The notes beneath the pieces are model-generated. The model saw only the letters and a program-made list of their open reading frames with translations. It had not been told where the DNA came from and ran no database searches. Shown one piece after another: positions 17,843-26,128 of a stretch of 64,000 nt of DNA (within the stretch, counting starts at the first letter, position 1; each line of letters starts with the position of its first letter). The translations under genes and the position numbers were made by a program. Source of the DNA: Silicimonas algicola (GTDB taxonomy: Bacteria > Pseudomonadota > Alphaproteobacteria > Rhodobacterales > Rhodobacteraceae); NCBI RefSeq assembly GCF_003148765.1, contig NZ_QGGV01000006.1, positions 1 to 64,000 of the forward strand, in the 5' to 3' direction.

Positions 17843-18224
17843 ACGGGGGCACGCGAAGGAGCACGTCTCTGTGGGCCTGAGCGCGCCAAGAGCAACAGGG
17901 TCCCATTGTGAAGGCGAGGCTGCCAAAGAAGACCGCCCCGCCTTCTAAGTTCGCGGCTGTTCAGACTGCTTTCGTCGTTTGAGCCGCTTGGTCCACTGTC
18001 TTCTCAGCGAGAGACGTGAAGTCCGCGACAACTTAGGATGAAGGACCCTGCGCGCGTTCGCAGAGCGCGACCGGCAGTCCGCTCTGCCTGTGGAGGCGTC
18101 ATACTGCGCATCATCCTGTCTGGAATGGGCCAGCTCGGCCAGATCGTGCCCATGTGACGCGGTCTCCGGAACCTCGCCTTCTTCGGTTCGTTCCTTCGAT
18201 ATTCAACCGTGAAAGGAGGTTGAG
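17843..18224. other. Intergenic, no clear gene
   Basis: About 380 bases. A possible 24-codon GTG frame at 17908 is not supported by a good ribosome binding site. The 3' end holds the strong AAGGAGG of the next gene. Confidence 0.3.
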
Positions 18225-18515
18225 ATGGTATATCCAACTGGTGACGGCCATCGGACCGATCCGCATCGCGTCGACCCGTACAAGTACCCCGGCGTTCTTC
18301 CTCATGAGCTCGGCACGCGCGGTGACGCGGGCGGTGCGGGATGGTGGATTGCCGGGATTATGCTCGCCATCCTGGGCCTGATCGTGCTCCTCGCAATGTC
18401 CGGGGGAGCGCCTGATGCTGGTGACACAGTACCAGCAGCAGCCGTGACGAATGAGCAGGGGGCCACGGCGCCTGAGACGTTTGTCGCGCCGTCTGCGCCC
18501 GTGCCCGTCGAATAG
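18225..18515 (+). CDS. Hypothetical single-pass membrane protein
   Basis: 96 residues, family not recognised. The N-terminal half is hydrophilic with Tyr/Pro/His, one membrane helix lies at about 39-59 (GWWIAGIMLAILGLIVLLAM), and an Ala/Pro/Thr-rich tail follows, probably periplasmic. The ribosome binding site AAGGAGG is 6 bases before the ATG, one of the strongest in the window. A hairpin terminator at 18544-18573 follows. Its function is unknown. Confidence 0.7.
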   Translation: MVYPTGDGHRTDPHRVDPYKYPGVLPHELGTRGDAGGAGWWIAGIMLAILGLIVLLAMSGGAPDAGDTVPAAAVTNEQGATAPETFVAPSAPVPVE

Positions 18516-18543
18516 GCTTTTTGCATGCGAGCCGCTCGGTTCT

Positions 18544-18573
18544 AAGCCTGTCGGGAAGGCCTCCGGCAGGCTT
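18544..18573. terminator. Hairpin between convergent genes
   Basis: AAGCCTG at 18544-18550 pairs with CAGGCTT at 18567-18573 and the pairing continues inward with CGG/CCG, giving a stem of about 11 bp (one wobble) with a short loop. Only TTT follows on the plus strand. It lies after the 18225 gene and at the presumed end of the minus-strand frame, so it may act in both directions. Confidence 0.55.
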
Positions 18574-18574
18574 T

Positions 18575-18893
18575 CACCTCCTCCAGCTAAGCGGCCCGGC
18601 TCGACTATTTCAGCGTCGAATTCAACAAGACCCGGACCGTCACTTGTCGTGGGGGCCACGATAATCTTGGCATTTAAAATTCCGGGGCCGGAGAACTCAA
18701 TCGACCGCTCGAGAAGGTCATCAGCGCCCTGCGTGACAGAATACCCGCTGCTGCCCAGGATCTCCTCCCAGACCGCGAGCAGGTCGTCGACATCAACTCG
18801 CGTTGAAATAGAGAACATGCGGGCGCTCGATCCAATTGCACGATCTGTGACGACCTCCGCATCCTCGGGCGAGAAAGAGACGCGGGTCTGCAT
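18575..18893 (-). CDS. Possible hypothetical protein
   Basis: The first ~105 codons of a minus-strand frame starting at 18893 look coding: STRVDVDDLLAVWEEILGSSG is followed by ADDLLERSIEFSGPG and VEFDAEIVEP, with acidic/hydrophobic alternation unlike the shadow frames nearby. The frame remains open past 18570, but there it becomes Arg-rich and overlaps the plus-strand gene at 18225, so the true end may be near the hairpin, perhaps after a frameshift. An adjacent frame has a stop near 18588. No family was recognised, and I infer coding only from composition. Confidence 0.35.
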
Positions 18894-19152
18894 GTCATAA
18901 CTGTCATTGCCACCAAGCTAGAGGTCATTACGAGGTGTTCAAGGTCGTAAGATTGCGATGCCCCAGCCCGGAGGTTTACTTGATCGCTTTTCGTTCTTGG
19001 GCCCGGACCTGCTGTTCCCTTAGGAGCACTTCACTCGTCGGCTCGGTCGCGGCCGAAATACCCCCTGCCGCGACCTCAACTGGTTCAGCCTTCGCCTTTG
19101 CTCGCAGTCCCTATCACCGCGACTTCTTGGGGCCGTCGGACGAGGACGATGC

Positions 19153-19587
19153 GTGACTGGAGGTCGTCTCGTTGCTCGACGACTCATCGGCCCGGCACAG
19201 GTCGCTGCAAGGGTTCTGGAGTTTGGCCTGCTGCGCCGGTTCCATCCACTGATCTCGGCGCGCGCGGCCGCAGTGGCACATCCCATGGCAGCGGTAGCGC
19301 TGGTGATCTTCGGGGCACCCGCTGCTTACGCCTTTGCAGTTCTGCACGGGCCCGGTAACGGCATTCTCACAATCGCGAAGGGCACGCTGCCCTTAGCCCT
19401 GTTCGGTGCGGCCGGCTACGGACGGCGGCTCGGCTGGCTCAACGCTCCGGCGCGTATCCTGCAGGCGGCGGCGCCCTTGGTCTTCGGGGCAGCGCTGACG
19501 GCTTGGGGCCTGCACGCGATCTGGCTCACGGCCGGGATCGGAGTGGCCTCCCTCATCGCTCTTCTTGCGCTCAGGAGAACAACGTAA
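19153..19587 (+). pseudogene. MFS transporter, C-terminal fragment
   Basis: The 144-residue frame reads the last third of an MFS permease: LIGPAQVAARVLEFGLLRRFHP, HPMAAVALVIFGAPAAY and GPGNGILTIAKGTLPLALFGAAGYGRRLG, followed by two helices. Full proteins of this type have about 400 residues, so roughly 250 N-terminal residues are missing. The only start is a GTG in the middle of the domain, without a ribosome binding site. It is almost certainly a truncated gene. Substrate unknown. Confidence 0.75.
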
Positions 19588-19736
19588 ATAGCGGGCCCGC
19601 GTCGTGAGGTAGAGATTTCGAAGGCGCCGAACTGATTGGCGTGGATCACTCGGCTGAGTCCTGTTTCCGCCGGGAACCTGCCGCCTATGCAGACGGTTTC
19701 TTTTGAGCCGCAACAGAACGGTCTAGGAGACAGACG

Positions 19737-19808
19737 ATGGCGAACAGCAAAGACGACAAGGACGACAAGAAGTCGGGTTCCGGCAAGAAGGGCTCCGGCA
19801 AGAAGTGA
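19737..19808 (+). CDS. 23-residue Lys/Asp/Gly/Ser micropeptide
   Basis: The frame encodes a peptide starting MANSKDDKDDKK and ending in the repeated pattern GSGKKGSGKK. AGGAG lies 7 bases before the ATG, and a GC hairpin (19817-19843) begins 8 bases after the stop. The peptide is very hydrophilic, without Cys or aromatic residues, so it may be a disordered nucleic-acid or ion-binding peptide; this is inference. It is flanked by two decayed genes, yet the start, ribosome binding site and terminator are intact. Confidence 0.55.
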   Translation: MANSKDDKDDKKSGSGKKGSGKK

Positions 19809-19816
19809 CCGAGATC

Positions 19817-19843
19817 GCCCCGCCGCCGGCTTGGTGGCGGGGC
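19817..19843 (+). terminator. GC-rich hairpin after the micropeptide gene
   Basis: GCCCCGCC (19817-19824) pairs perfectly with GGCGGGGC (19836-19843) around an 11-base loop. No T tract follows, so termination efficiency is uncertain. Confidence 0.55.
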
Positions 19844-19844
19844 A

Positions 19845-20413
19845 TTGCCACTACGAACAGTTCTGGAGACGACAGATTGCCCGGCCGCCGGCGAGGGCGG
19901 TCGGATCTTAACAAGCGGAGGTGCCTCGGCCTGGGCGGACCTTGCCCTTCACCTCGTCGCGCGCTTTTCCAGCGGGACCGAGGCGGTTCGTGCGGCCATG
20001 ATCTTTCTCCTCGGAGACCACAGCGAGGGACAGCTCCCGTTTGCCGGGGCGCGGAGGCCGCAGCGCCACGACGACGCGGTGACCGCAGAGGTTCAGAGCT
20101 GGATCGCCGACAACTACCACTCCTAGAATCCTGTAGCACTCATGGCGCGCCGTTCCGGACTGTCATCTCGAACGTTCGCCCGCCGTTTCCGTGCGGCGAC
20201 CGGATACGCTCCGATCGACTACGTGCAGACGCTCAGGATCGAAGAGTCCAAGCAGCTCCTGGAAACGGAGAAGTCGCCGGTAGATGCCATCGCTTTTGAA
20301 GTCGGCTAGGGGGATCCGAGCTCCGCCGCCTCTTCAGGCGGATGGTCGGCGTGACACCGGCACGCTAGCGCCAACGGTTCGCCGGGATCGCGGCCCCGGC
20401 TGGCGATGGCTGA
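19845..20413 (+). pseudogene. Decayed GlxA-type AraC-family regulator
   Basis: The remnant starts inside the DJ-1/PfpI-like domain (CPAAGEGGRILTSGGASAWADLALHLVARF, then FLLGDHSEGQLPFAG) and stops after WIADNYHS. The AraC helix-turn-helix part reappears at about 20141: GLSSRTFARRFRAATGYAPIDYVQTLRIEESKQLLE, broken by TAG after FEVG. A third piece in another frame reads LRRLFRRMVGVTPAR, a TAG where Tyr is expected, and RQRFAGI. At least three disabling changes and a lost N-terminus show a dead gene. Confidence 0.85.
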
Positions 20414-20585
20414 CGCAGTTGCCGGGCCGTCCGCCGCGAGCTGGTGGTCAGAGCGACGCCGGTTCGATTGCCCACGCCTGCTTTACCTGCTCTGACCGGA
20501 GGACCAGGAACGAAGCGGAAAGAACGCTACCGCATCTGCTCCGGACCGAAGCGTACCTCGCTCGCAGGCGTCTCAAGCCAGAACC

Positions 20586-20725
20586 CTAATTTATCGCGGC
20601 AACCTCGGCTGCAGGGATGAAGTAGATATGCACGTCGTAGTGCGGCACCGGGAAGCCCTCGTGACCCTGCGGCTCGAAGCCGATGTTGATCTGGTCGATC
20701 GAGGGCAGATCGGTGCGTCCGGAGA
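20586..20725 (-). pseudogene. C-terminal fragment of a small secreted-type protein (TTHB210-like), tentative
   Basis: The minus strand reads SIDQINIGFEPQGHEGFPVPHYDVHIYFIPAAEVAAI and a stop. The order GFEP.GH......P.PHYDVH.Y.I resembles the end of proteins with a TTHB210-like domain as I remember them. The upstream part of the open frame (to 20813) is Arg/Gly-rich and does not look related. There is no start with a ribosome binding site, so this appears to be a fragment. The family assignment is uncertain. Confidence 0.45.
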
Positions 20726-21112
20726 GACTCTCACAGGACTTGCCGGCGACGCGACCGCGTCGGGGATGCGAAGGGGTTCCCCTTTGAGGGCAGCGGCAAA
20801 GAACCTCGGTCATCCAGAGGAAGCTGTTGATCGGATCACCGAGCCTCCAAGCAAATGTCCGCCGTCACATTCTAACTAATGAGCCGCGCGCAGCCAGCTC
20901 ATACGCAGCCGTCATCAAAGAGCTTCAGCTGGGATCCTTGGGACTGAACACGGAGTCAGACGCCGGATCTTCTTCGCGCATTCGTGTCTCTCCAGCCGCT
21001 GGAAAGATGGCGGCCGAGATAACGCCGGCACCTAGATTGGGAAGTACGGGTTGCATCCGCCTCGTCGCGCGGGACATCATCGGCTAAATCGGGGTGCGCT
21101 TACTGTGCGATC
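20726..21112. other. Intergenic upstream of the first cbb3 cluster
   Basis: About 390 bases. No gene was recognised. I searched it for a TTGAY-N4-RTCAA FNR box and found none, unlike the second cbb3 locus. Confidence 0.4.
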
Positions 21113-23353
21113 ATGAAGGGGCACGGTGGCAAACCGAAGCTTGATAGACTGCGAGGGGGTTCTTTGCCGGTATCAGCTGCGATCAGTTCGACGGGTTCTG
21201 AGACCATCACCCTGTCAGCGCCGAGCATCCGGTGCAGCGGCTGCATGGCGGCGATCGAGCGCGCCCTTGCTGCACGCGCCGATGTAGAAGAAGCGCGTGT
21301 CAATCTGACGCTGCGCAGGATAAGCGTCAGGCCCGCGCACGGATCGACCAGTCTCAAAGGGATCCTCTCCGAGTTGGAGCGCATTGGCCATCCCGCGACG
21401 CTGATCGATGCGGCCGATCTCTCACTGGAAAGCGGGGATCGGACCGCCCAAGCCCTGCTGCGCGCCGTCGCCGTCGCCGGATTCGGCGCGATGAACGTCA
21501 TGTTGCTTTCGGTGGCGGTCTGGTCCGGAGCGACTGGCACGACGAGGGACACCTTCCACCTGATCTCCGCCTTGATCTCGGTTCCGATCGTGGCCTATGC
21601 GGCGCGGTTCTTCTTCATCTCGGCCTGGGGTGCTGTGCGCAACGGTCGCATGAACATGGACGTTCCCATTGCCCTGGCGATCGCGTTGGCAATGGCCCTC
21701 AGCCTGTTCGAGACCTCCCGCGGTGGCGAAGAGGTCTTCTTTGACGCCGCCGTGACACTGACGTTCTTCCTGCTGATCGGCCGCTATCTGGATTACCGCA
21801 TGCGGGATCGCGCCCGCAGCGCGATGACCGGGCTCGCGCGGCTCGCCGTCCGCGGCGCTGTTGAGGTCGGCCCGGCGGGCGATCTGCGCGAGATCGCCGT
21901 GGATCAGGTCGTTCCCGGGATGCGGCTGAGAATCGCGGCGGGAGAGCGCATACCAGTCGACGTGAGGATCGTTGCCGGAGCAACGGACCTCGACAGGGCG
22001 CTGGTGACGGGGGAAGCGTGCCCGGTCTCCGTCGGCGTCGGCGATGAAGTCGAGGCCGGCGCACTGAACCTGACCGGTCCGCTGGATGCGGTCGCCTTGC
22101 GTCCCGTCAGAGAAAGCTTTCTGGCGCGGATGATGCAAATGCTGACTACAGCCGAGGCGGGGCGCGGACGCTATGTACGGATCGCCGACCGGGCAGCCCG
22201 GCTCTACGCGCCGCTGATCCACCTGCTGGCGCTCGTTACCTTCGCCGGCTGGATGATGGCGACCGACGACTGGCAGCGGTCGGCTTTCGTCGCGATCAGC
22301 GTGCTCATCGTCACCTGCCCCTGCGCGCTGGCGCTTGCGGTTCCGGTGGCGCATGTGGTGGCGGCCGGTCGCCTGATGGCGGACGGCATCCTGATGAAGG
22401 ACGGCTCCGCCCTTGAGCGACTGGCGAATGCCGACCGTGTCGTCTGGGACAAGACTGGCACGCTGACGACCGGCATCCCAGGTCTCGTCTCCCTGCCCGA
22501 ACTGGATGAAGCCTCCAGGACGGCGGTTGCTGCGCTTGCCAGCCGGTCGGCACATCCAGCGGCGCGCTGCATCGCATCCCGCTTCGAGGGTGCGGTTGAG
22601 CCCCTGGAGGCGGTCACGGAACTGCCGGGCTTCGGCGTCGCGGCGGTGATCGGTGGACGCCGGGCGCGGCTTGGCAGGGCTTCCTGGGTCGCCGAGATCG
22701 CCTCGGACCGAGCCGAAGGCGATGGTCCTGCCTTCGCTTTCGAGGGCGGATGCATGCTGCGGTTTCCGCTGGAAGAGCGACTGCGCGATGGCGCAGCGGA
22801 GGCGGTGGAAGACCTCGCCCGGATGAGACTGCCGTCAGAAATCCTCTCCGGAGATGCGGCGGCGGTGGTGGCGCGCGTTGCCGGCAGGCTCGAGGTCGAA
22901 GAGACCCTCTCGGAGATGAGCCCAGCAGACAAGGTCGCGCGGCTTGAAGCCTTGCGCAAGCGGGGCGTCCGCGCGCTGATGGTCGGTGACGGAATGAACG
23001 ATACTGCCGCCCTCGCGACCGCGCATGTCTCGATGTCGCCGGCCTCTGCGTCGGAGGCCGGCCGCGCGGCCGCCGACCTGGTATTCCTGCGGGATGACCT
23101 GCGGGCGGTCCCACTGGCTCTAAGCGTCGCCCGTCGCACGGGCCGCATCGTCCGGCAGAACTTCGGCCTGGCGATCCTCTACAACTGCGTCGCCGTGCCG
23201 CTCGCGGTGGCGGGCCTCGTCACGCCGCTGATCGCTGCCATCGCGATGTCCGCCTCCTCGGTGGCGGTAGTGGCCAACTCACTGCGCTTGAGCAGGCGTC
23301 GGACGGCGCCGGCCACGGCACCGGAATCGCTGCTCGGTGAGGCGCTCGCATGA
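21113..23353 (+). CDS. ccoI: Copper-translocating P-type ATPase CcoI (cluster 1)
   Basis: 746 residues. The N-terminal heavy-metal domain has CSGC (about 41-44). The ATPase core shows the CPC membrane motif VTCPCALALAVPVA (about 400-413), DKTGTLT at the phosphorylation site (about 446) and GDGMNDTAALA (about 625). CcoI proteins deliver copper for cbb3 oxidase assembly. The actuator loop reads TGEA (about 299-302) instead of the usual TGES found in the second copy. The start at 21113 has only a weak ribosome binding site, so a later start is possible. It overlaps ccoS by ATGA and leads the operon, unlike the usual ccoGHIS order. Confidence 0.93.
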   Translation: MKGHGGKPKLDRLRGGSLPVSAAISSTGSETITLSAPSIRCSGCMAAIERALAARADVEEARVNLTLRRISVRPAHGSTSLKGILSELERIGHPATLIDAADLSLESGDRTAQALLRAVAVAGFGAMNVMLLSVAVWSGATGTTRDTFHLISALISVPIVAYAARFFFISAWGAVRNGRMNMDVPIALAIALAMALSLFETSRGGEEVFFDAAVTLTFFLLIGRYLDYRMRDRARSAMTGLARLAVRGAVEVGPAGDLREIAVDQVVPGMRLRIAAGERIPVDVRIVAGATDLDRALVTGEACPVSVGVGDEVEAGALNLTGPLDAVALRPVRESFLARMMQMLTTAEAGRGRYVRIADRAARLYAPLIHLLALVTFAGWMMATDDWQRSAFVAISVLIVTCPCALALAVPVAHVVAAGRLMADGILMKDGSALERLANADRVVWDKTGTLTTGIPGLVSLPELDEASRTAVAALASRSAHPAARCIASRFEGAVEPLEAVTELPGFGVAAVIGGRRARLGRASWVAEIASDRAEGDGPAFAFEGGCMLRFPLEERLRDGAAEAVEDLARMRLPSEILSGDAAAVVARVAGRLEVEETLSEMSPADKVARLEALRKRGVRALMVGDGMNDTAALATAHVSMSPASASEAGRAAADLVFLRDDLRAVPLALSVARRTGRIVRQNFGLAILYNCVAVPLAVAGLVTPLIAAIAMSASSVAVVANSLRLSRRRTAPATAPESLLGEALA

Positions 23354-23526
23354 CGGTTCTCTACCTGCTCATACCGGTGACGCTGGCGATGGGTGCGGTG
23401 GGGCTGGGCGCCTTCTTCTGGAGCCTGCGGAGCCACCAGTACGAGGATCTCGAAGGCGACGCCGAGCGCATCCTGCACGATAACGGCGACGCGCCGCTGC
23501 CCCCGCAGAAGGAGACCGCCCCATGA
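23350..23526 (+). CDS. ccoS: cbb3 oxidase maturation protein CcoS (cluster 1)
   Basis: 58 residues. One N-terminal membrane helix (about 4-24) is followed by FFWSLRSHQYEDLEGDAERIL, the CcoS signature with the HQYEDLEGDA motif. CcoS is needed for heme and copper loading of the cbb3 catalytic subunit. It overlaps ccoI upstream and ccoN downstream by ATGA junctions, so the three are translationally coupled. Confidence 0.93.
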   Translation: MTVLYLLIPVTLAMGAVGLGAFFWSLRSHQYEDLEGDAERILHDNGDAPLPPQKETAP

Positions 23527-25175
23527 TGACGCGCTTGATGGCGACCGAACGACAGGGTGCCCTGATCCTTTCGGGGCTGGTGGCCTTAGCCGGCCTCATC
23601 CTTGCCGCCGCCGGGCGCGGTGATCCGATGGGTGTGCACGGTTGGATCACGCTGGTGTTCGCAGGAGGAGTGCTCCTGATCGCCCTCCGGGCTCTCGATG
23701 CGCCCGAGCCGACCGAAGATCGCCTCGCGAGTTACTACGACGATCCGACGAAGGTCGGGATCCTGCTGGCGCTGTTCTGGGCGGTCGTGGGCATGGGGAT
23801 GGGGGTCTGGGTCGCCGCGCAGCTCGCGTGGCCGGAGCTTCGCTTCGACGCCCCTTGGTCGAGCTTCGGCCGACTGCGGCCGGTCCATACCTCCGGCGTG
23901 ATCTTCGGCTTCGGCGGCAACGCCCTGATCGCGACCTCGTTTCACGTCATGCAGCGCACCAGCCGCGCCCGTCTGGCGGGGCACCTCTCGCCCTGGTTCG
24001 TGCTTCTTGGCTTCAACCTCTTCTGCCTCGTCGCCGCCTCCGGCTACCTGATGGGGGTCACCCAGTCGAAGGAATACGCGGAGCCGGAGTGGTATGCCGA
24101 CATCTGGCTAGTGATCGTCTGGGTCGTCTACTTCGTGCTCTATATGCGGACGCTGGCGCGGCGGAACGAGCCGCATATCTACGTCGCCAACTGGTATTAT
24201 CTCGCCTTCATCCTGGTTGTGGCGATGCTGCACATCGTCAACAACCTGGCCGTTCCAGCGTCCTTCGGCGCGGCCAAGAGCTACTCCGCCTTCGCCGGGG
24301 TTCAGGACGCAATGACGCAATGGTGGTACGGCCACAACGCCGTGGCCTTCTTCCTGACCGCGGGCTTCTTGGGAATGCTCTACTACTTTCTGCCGAAACG
24401 GGCCGAGCGGCCGATTTATTCCTACCGGCTGTCGATCCTGTCGTTCTGGGGCATCGTCTTCTTCTACATCTGGGCGGGGTCGCACCACCTGCATTACACC
24501 GCCCTTCCGCAGTGGGTGCAGACGCTGGGCATGACCTTCTCCGTGATGCTGCTGGTGCCGTCCTGGGCCTCCGCCGGCAACGCGCTGATGACGCTGAACG
24601 GCGCGTGGCACAAGGTGCGCGATGACGCCACGCTGCGCTTCATGATGCTGGCGGCGGTGTTCTACGGCTTGTCGACCTTCGAGGGGTCGTTCATGGCGGT
24701 GCGGGCGGTCAACTCACTGTCGCACTACACCGACTGGACCGTGGGGCATGTCCACGCGGGGGCGATGGGCTGGGTCGCTTTGATCTCCTTCGGCTCGATC
24801 TACGCCGTGGTGCCGCTTCTGTGGCGCAAAGAGGCGATGTACAGCTGGAAGCTCGTCGAATCGCACTTCTGGCTCGCCCTCGCAGGGACCGTCATCTACG
24901 TCTTCGCAATGTGGAATAGCGGCATCACGCAGGGCCTGATGTGGCGCACCTACACCGAGAGCGGGACGCTCGCCTATTCCTTCACCGAAACGCTGGTGGC
25001 GATGCGTCCCTATTACATCGCGCGGGTGATCGGAGGGGCGCTGTTCCTCGCGGGTGCGGTGATCGGCGCCTACAACGTTTACATGACGATCCGGGTCGCG
25101 GGGCACCAGGCGCCGCAGATCGACTATCCGACGGGATCGGAGGCGAACGAGCCTGCGGTTCCGGCGGCGGAGTAG
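23523..25175 (+). CDS. ccoN: cbb3-type cytochrome c oxidase subunit I (cluster 1)
   Basis: 550 residues, about 14 membrane helices. Heme and copper ligands are visible: RPVHTSGVIFGFGGN (low-spin heme His), [13 protein letters not shown] (CuB His), GMLYYFLPK with the catalytic Tyr region, [15 protein letters not shown] (His-His of CuB) and HYTDWTVGHVHAGAMGW (heme His pair). It is the catalytic O2-reducing and proton-pumping subunit in the inner membrane. The N-terminus up to about residue 60 differs from the second copy at 47541-49142. Its ATG lies inside the ccoS stop region. All key residues appear intact. Confidence 0.96.
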   Translation: MMTRLMATERQGALILSGLVALAGLILAAAGRGDPMGVHGWITLVFAGGVLLIALRALDAPEPTEDRLASYYDDPTKVGILLALFWAVVGMGMGVWVAAQLAWPELRFDAPWSSFGRLRPVHTSGVIFGFGGNALIATSFHVMQRTSRARLAGHLSPWFVLLGFNLFCLVAASGYLMGVTQSKEYAEPEWYADIWLVIVWVVYFVLYMRTLARRNEPHIYVANWYYLAFILVVAMLHIVNNLAVPASFGAAKSYSAFAGVQDAMTQWWYGHNAVAFFLTAGFLGMLYYFLPKRAERPIYSYRLSILSFWGIVFFYIWAGSHHLHYTALPQWVQTLGMTFSVMLLVPSWASAGNALMTLNGAWHKVRDDATLRFMMLAAVFYGLSTFEGSFMAVRAVNSLSHYTDWTVGHVHAGAMGWVALISFGSIYAVVPLLWRKEAMYSWKLVESHFWLALAGTVIYVFAMWNSGITQGLMWRTYTESGTLAYSFTETLVAMRPYYIARVIGGALFLAGAVIGAYNVYMTIRVAGHQAPQIDYPTGSEANEPAVPAAE

Positions 25176-25179
25176 CGCC

Positions 25180-25956
25180 ATGTTCAGGATGCTCCTCAAA
25201 CCCTTTGCTCGCTTTTTCGAAGTCCACGCGAAGGCGCACTACCGCGCCGAGCGCCATTCCATGGCGCTGACGGCGGGGATCATCCTCGCCGCAAGCGTGG
25301 GTGGCTTCATCGAGATAGCGCCGCTCTTCACCATCGACGAGACGGTTGAGTCCGCCCCCGACATGCGGCTCTATACCCCGCTCGAGCAGGCCGGCCGCGA
25401 CATCTACATCCGCGAGGGTTGCTATCTCTGCCACAGCCAGATGATCCGCACGCTGCAGGACGAGGTCGACCGCTACGGCCCTTATTCTCTGGCGGTCGAA
25501 AGCCAGTACGACCACCCGATGCTGTGGGGGTCGAAACGGACAGGACCCGATCTGGCGCGCGTGGGAGAGAAGTACTCAGACGACTGGCAGGTGCGTCACC
25601 TGGTCGACCCAAGGGCGCTGGTGCCGGAATCGGTGATGCCGCAATATGCATTCCTCCTCGCGGCACCCCTCGAAACCGAGAGCCTGCCGGGCCGGCTGGC
25701 CGCCTTGCGCACCGTCGGCGTGCCGTACACCGACGACCAGATCGCGAACGCCGCCGTCGACGCAGGCGGCCAAGCCGTTCCCGATACCGAACCGGCCGAC
25801 GGCGTGGCAGAACGCTATGGCGAGGAGACCAATATCCGCCTCTTCGACGGCAGGCGGGAGCGCCTGACCGAGATGGACGCGCTGGTCGCCTACCTGCAGA
25901 TCCTGGGCGGCCTCACCGACCTCCCCGCCGAGACCCAACCGCCGAGAGGAGACTGA
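25180..25956 (+). CDS. ccoO: cbb3-type cytochrome c oxidase subunit II (cluster 1)
   Basis: 258 residues. One N-terminal membrane helix (about 28-48) is followed by the mono-heme cytochrome c domain with CYLCH at about 81-85, [26 protein letters not shown] and the distal Met region PESVMPQY. It carries electrons toward CcoN on the periplasmic face. It follows ccoN by 4 bases; GGAG lies 9 bases upstream. About 16 residues shorter than the second copy (274), mainly at the N-terminus. Confidence 0.95.
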   Translation: MFRMLLKPFARFFEVHAKAHYRAERHSMALTAGIILAASVGGFIEIAPLFTIDETVESAPDMRLYTPLEQAGRDIYIREGCYLCHSQMIRTLQDEVDRYGPYSLAVESQYDHPMLWGSKRTGPDLARVGEKYSDDWQVRHLVDPRALVPESVMPQYAFLLAAPLETESLPGRLAALRTVGVPYTDDQIANAAVDAGGQAVPDTEPADGVAERYGEETNIRLFDGRRERLTEMDALVAYLQILGGLTDLPAETQPPRGD

Positions 25957-25957
25957 C

Positions 25958-26128
25958 ATGGACCTGACTTACGAGGCGACTTCCACCTTCGCCAAGTCCT
26001 TCGGCTTGATCTACCTGATCGTTCTCTCGGTGGGGATCACCGCCTACGCCTTCTGGCCGAGCCTGGGCAAACGCTTCGACAAGGCCGCAAAGAGCCTGCT
26101 CGACGACGAGGACGGGCCATGTCGGTAA
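25958..26128 (+). CDS. ccoQ: cbb3 oxidase subunit CcoQ (cluster 1)
   Basis: 56 residues. One membrane helix (about 16-34) and then AFWPSLGKRFDKAAKSLLDDED, the usual acidic CcoQ tail. It stabilises the cbb3 complex. GAGAGGAG precedes the ATG, and its end overlaps the ccoP start by 10 bases. Confidence 0.9.
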   Translation: MDLTYEATSTFAKSFGLIYLIVLSVGITAYAFWPSLGKRFDKAAKSLLDDEDGPCR

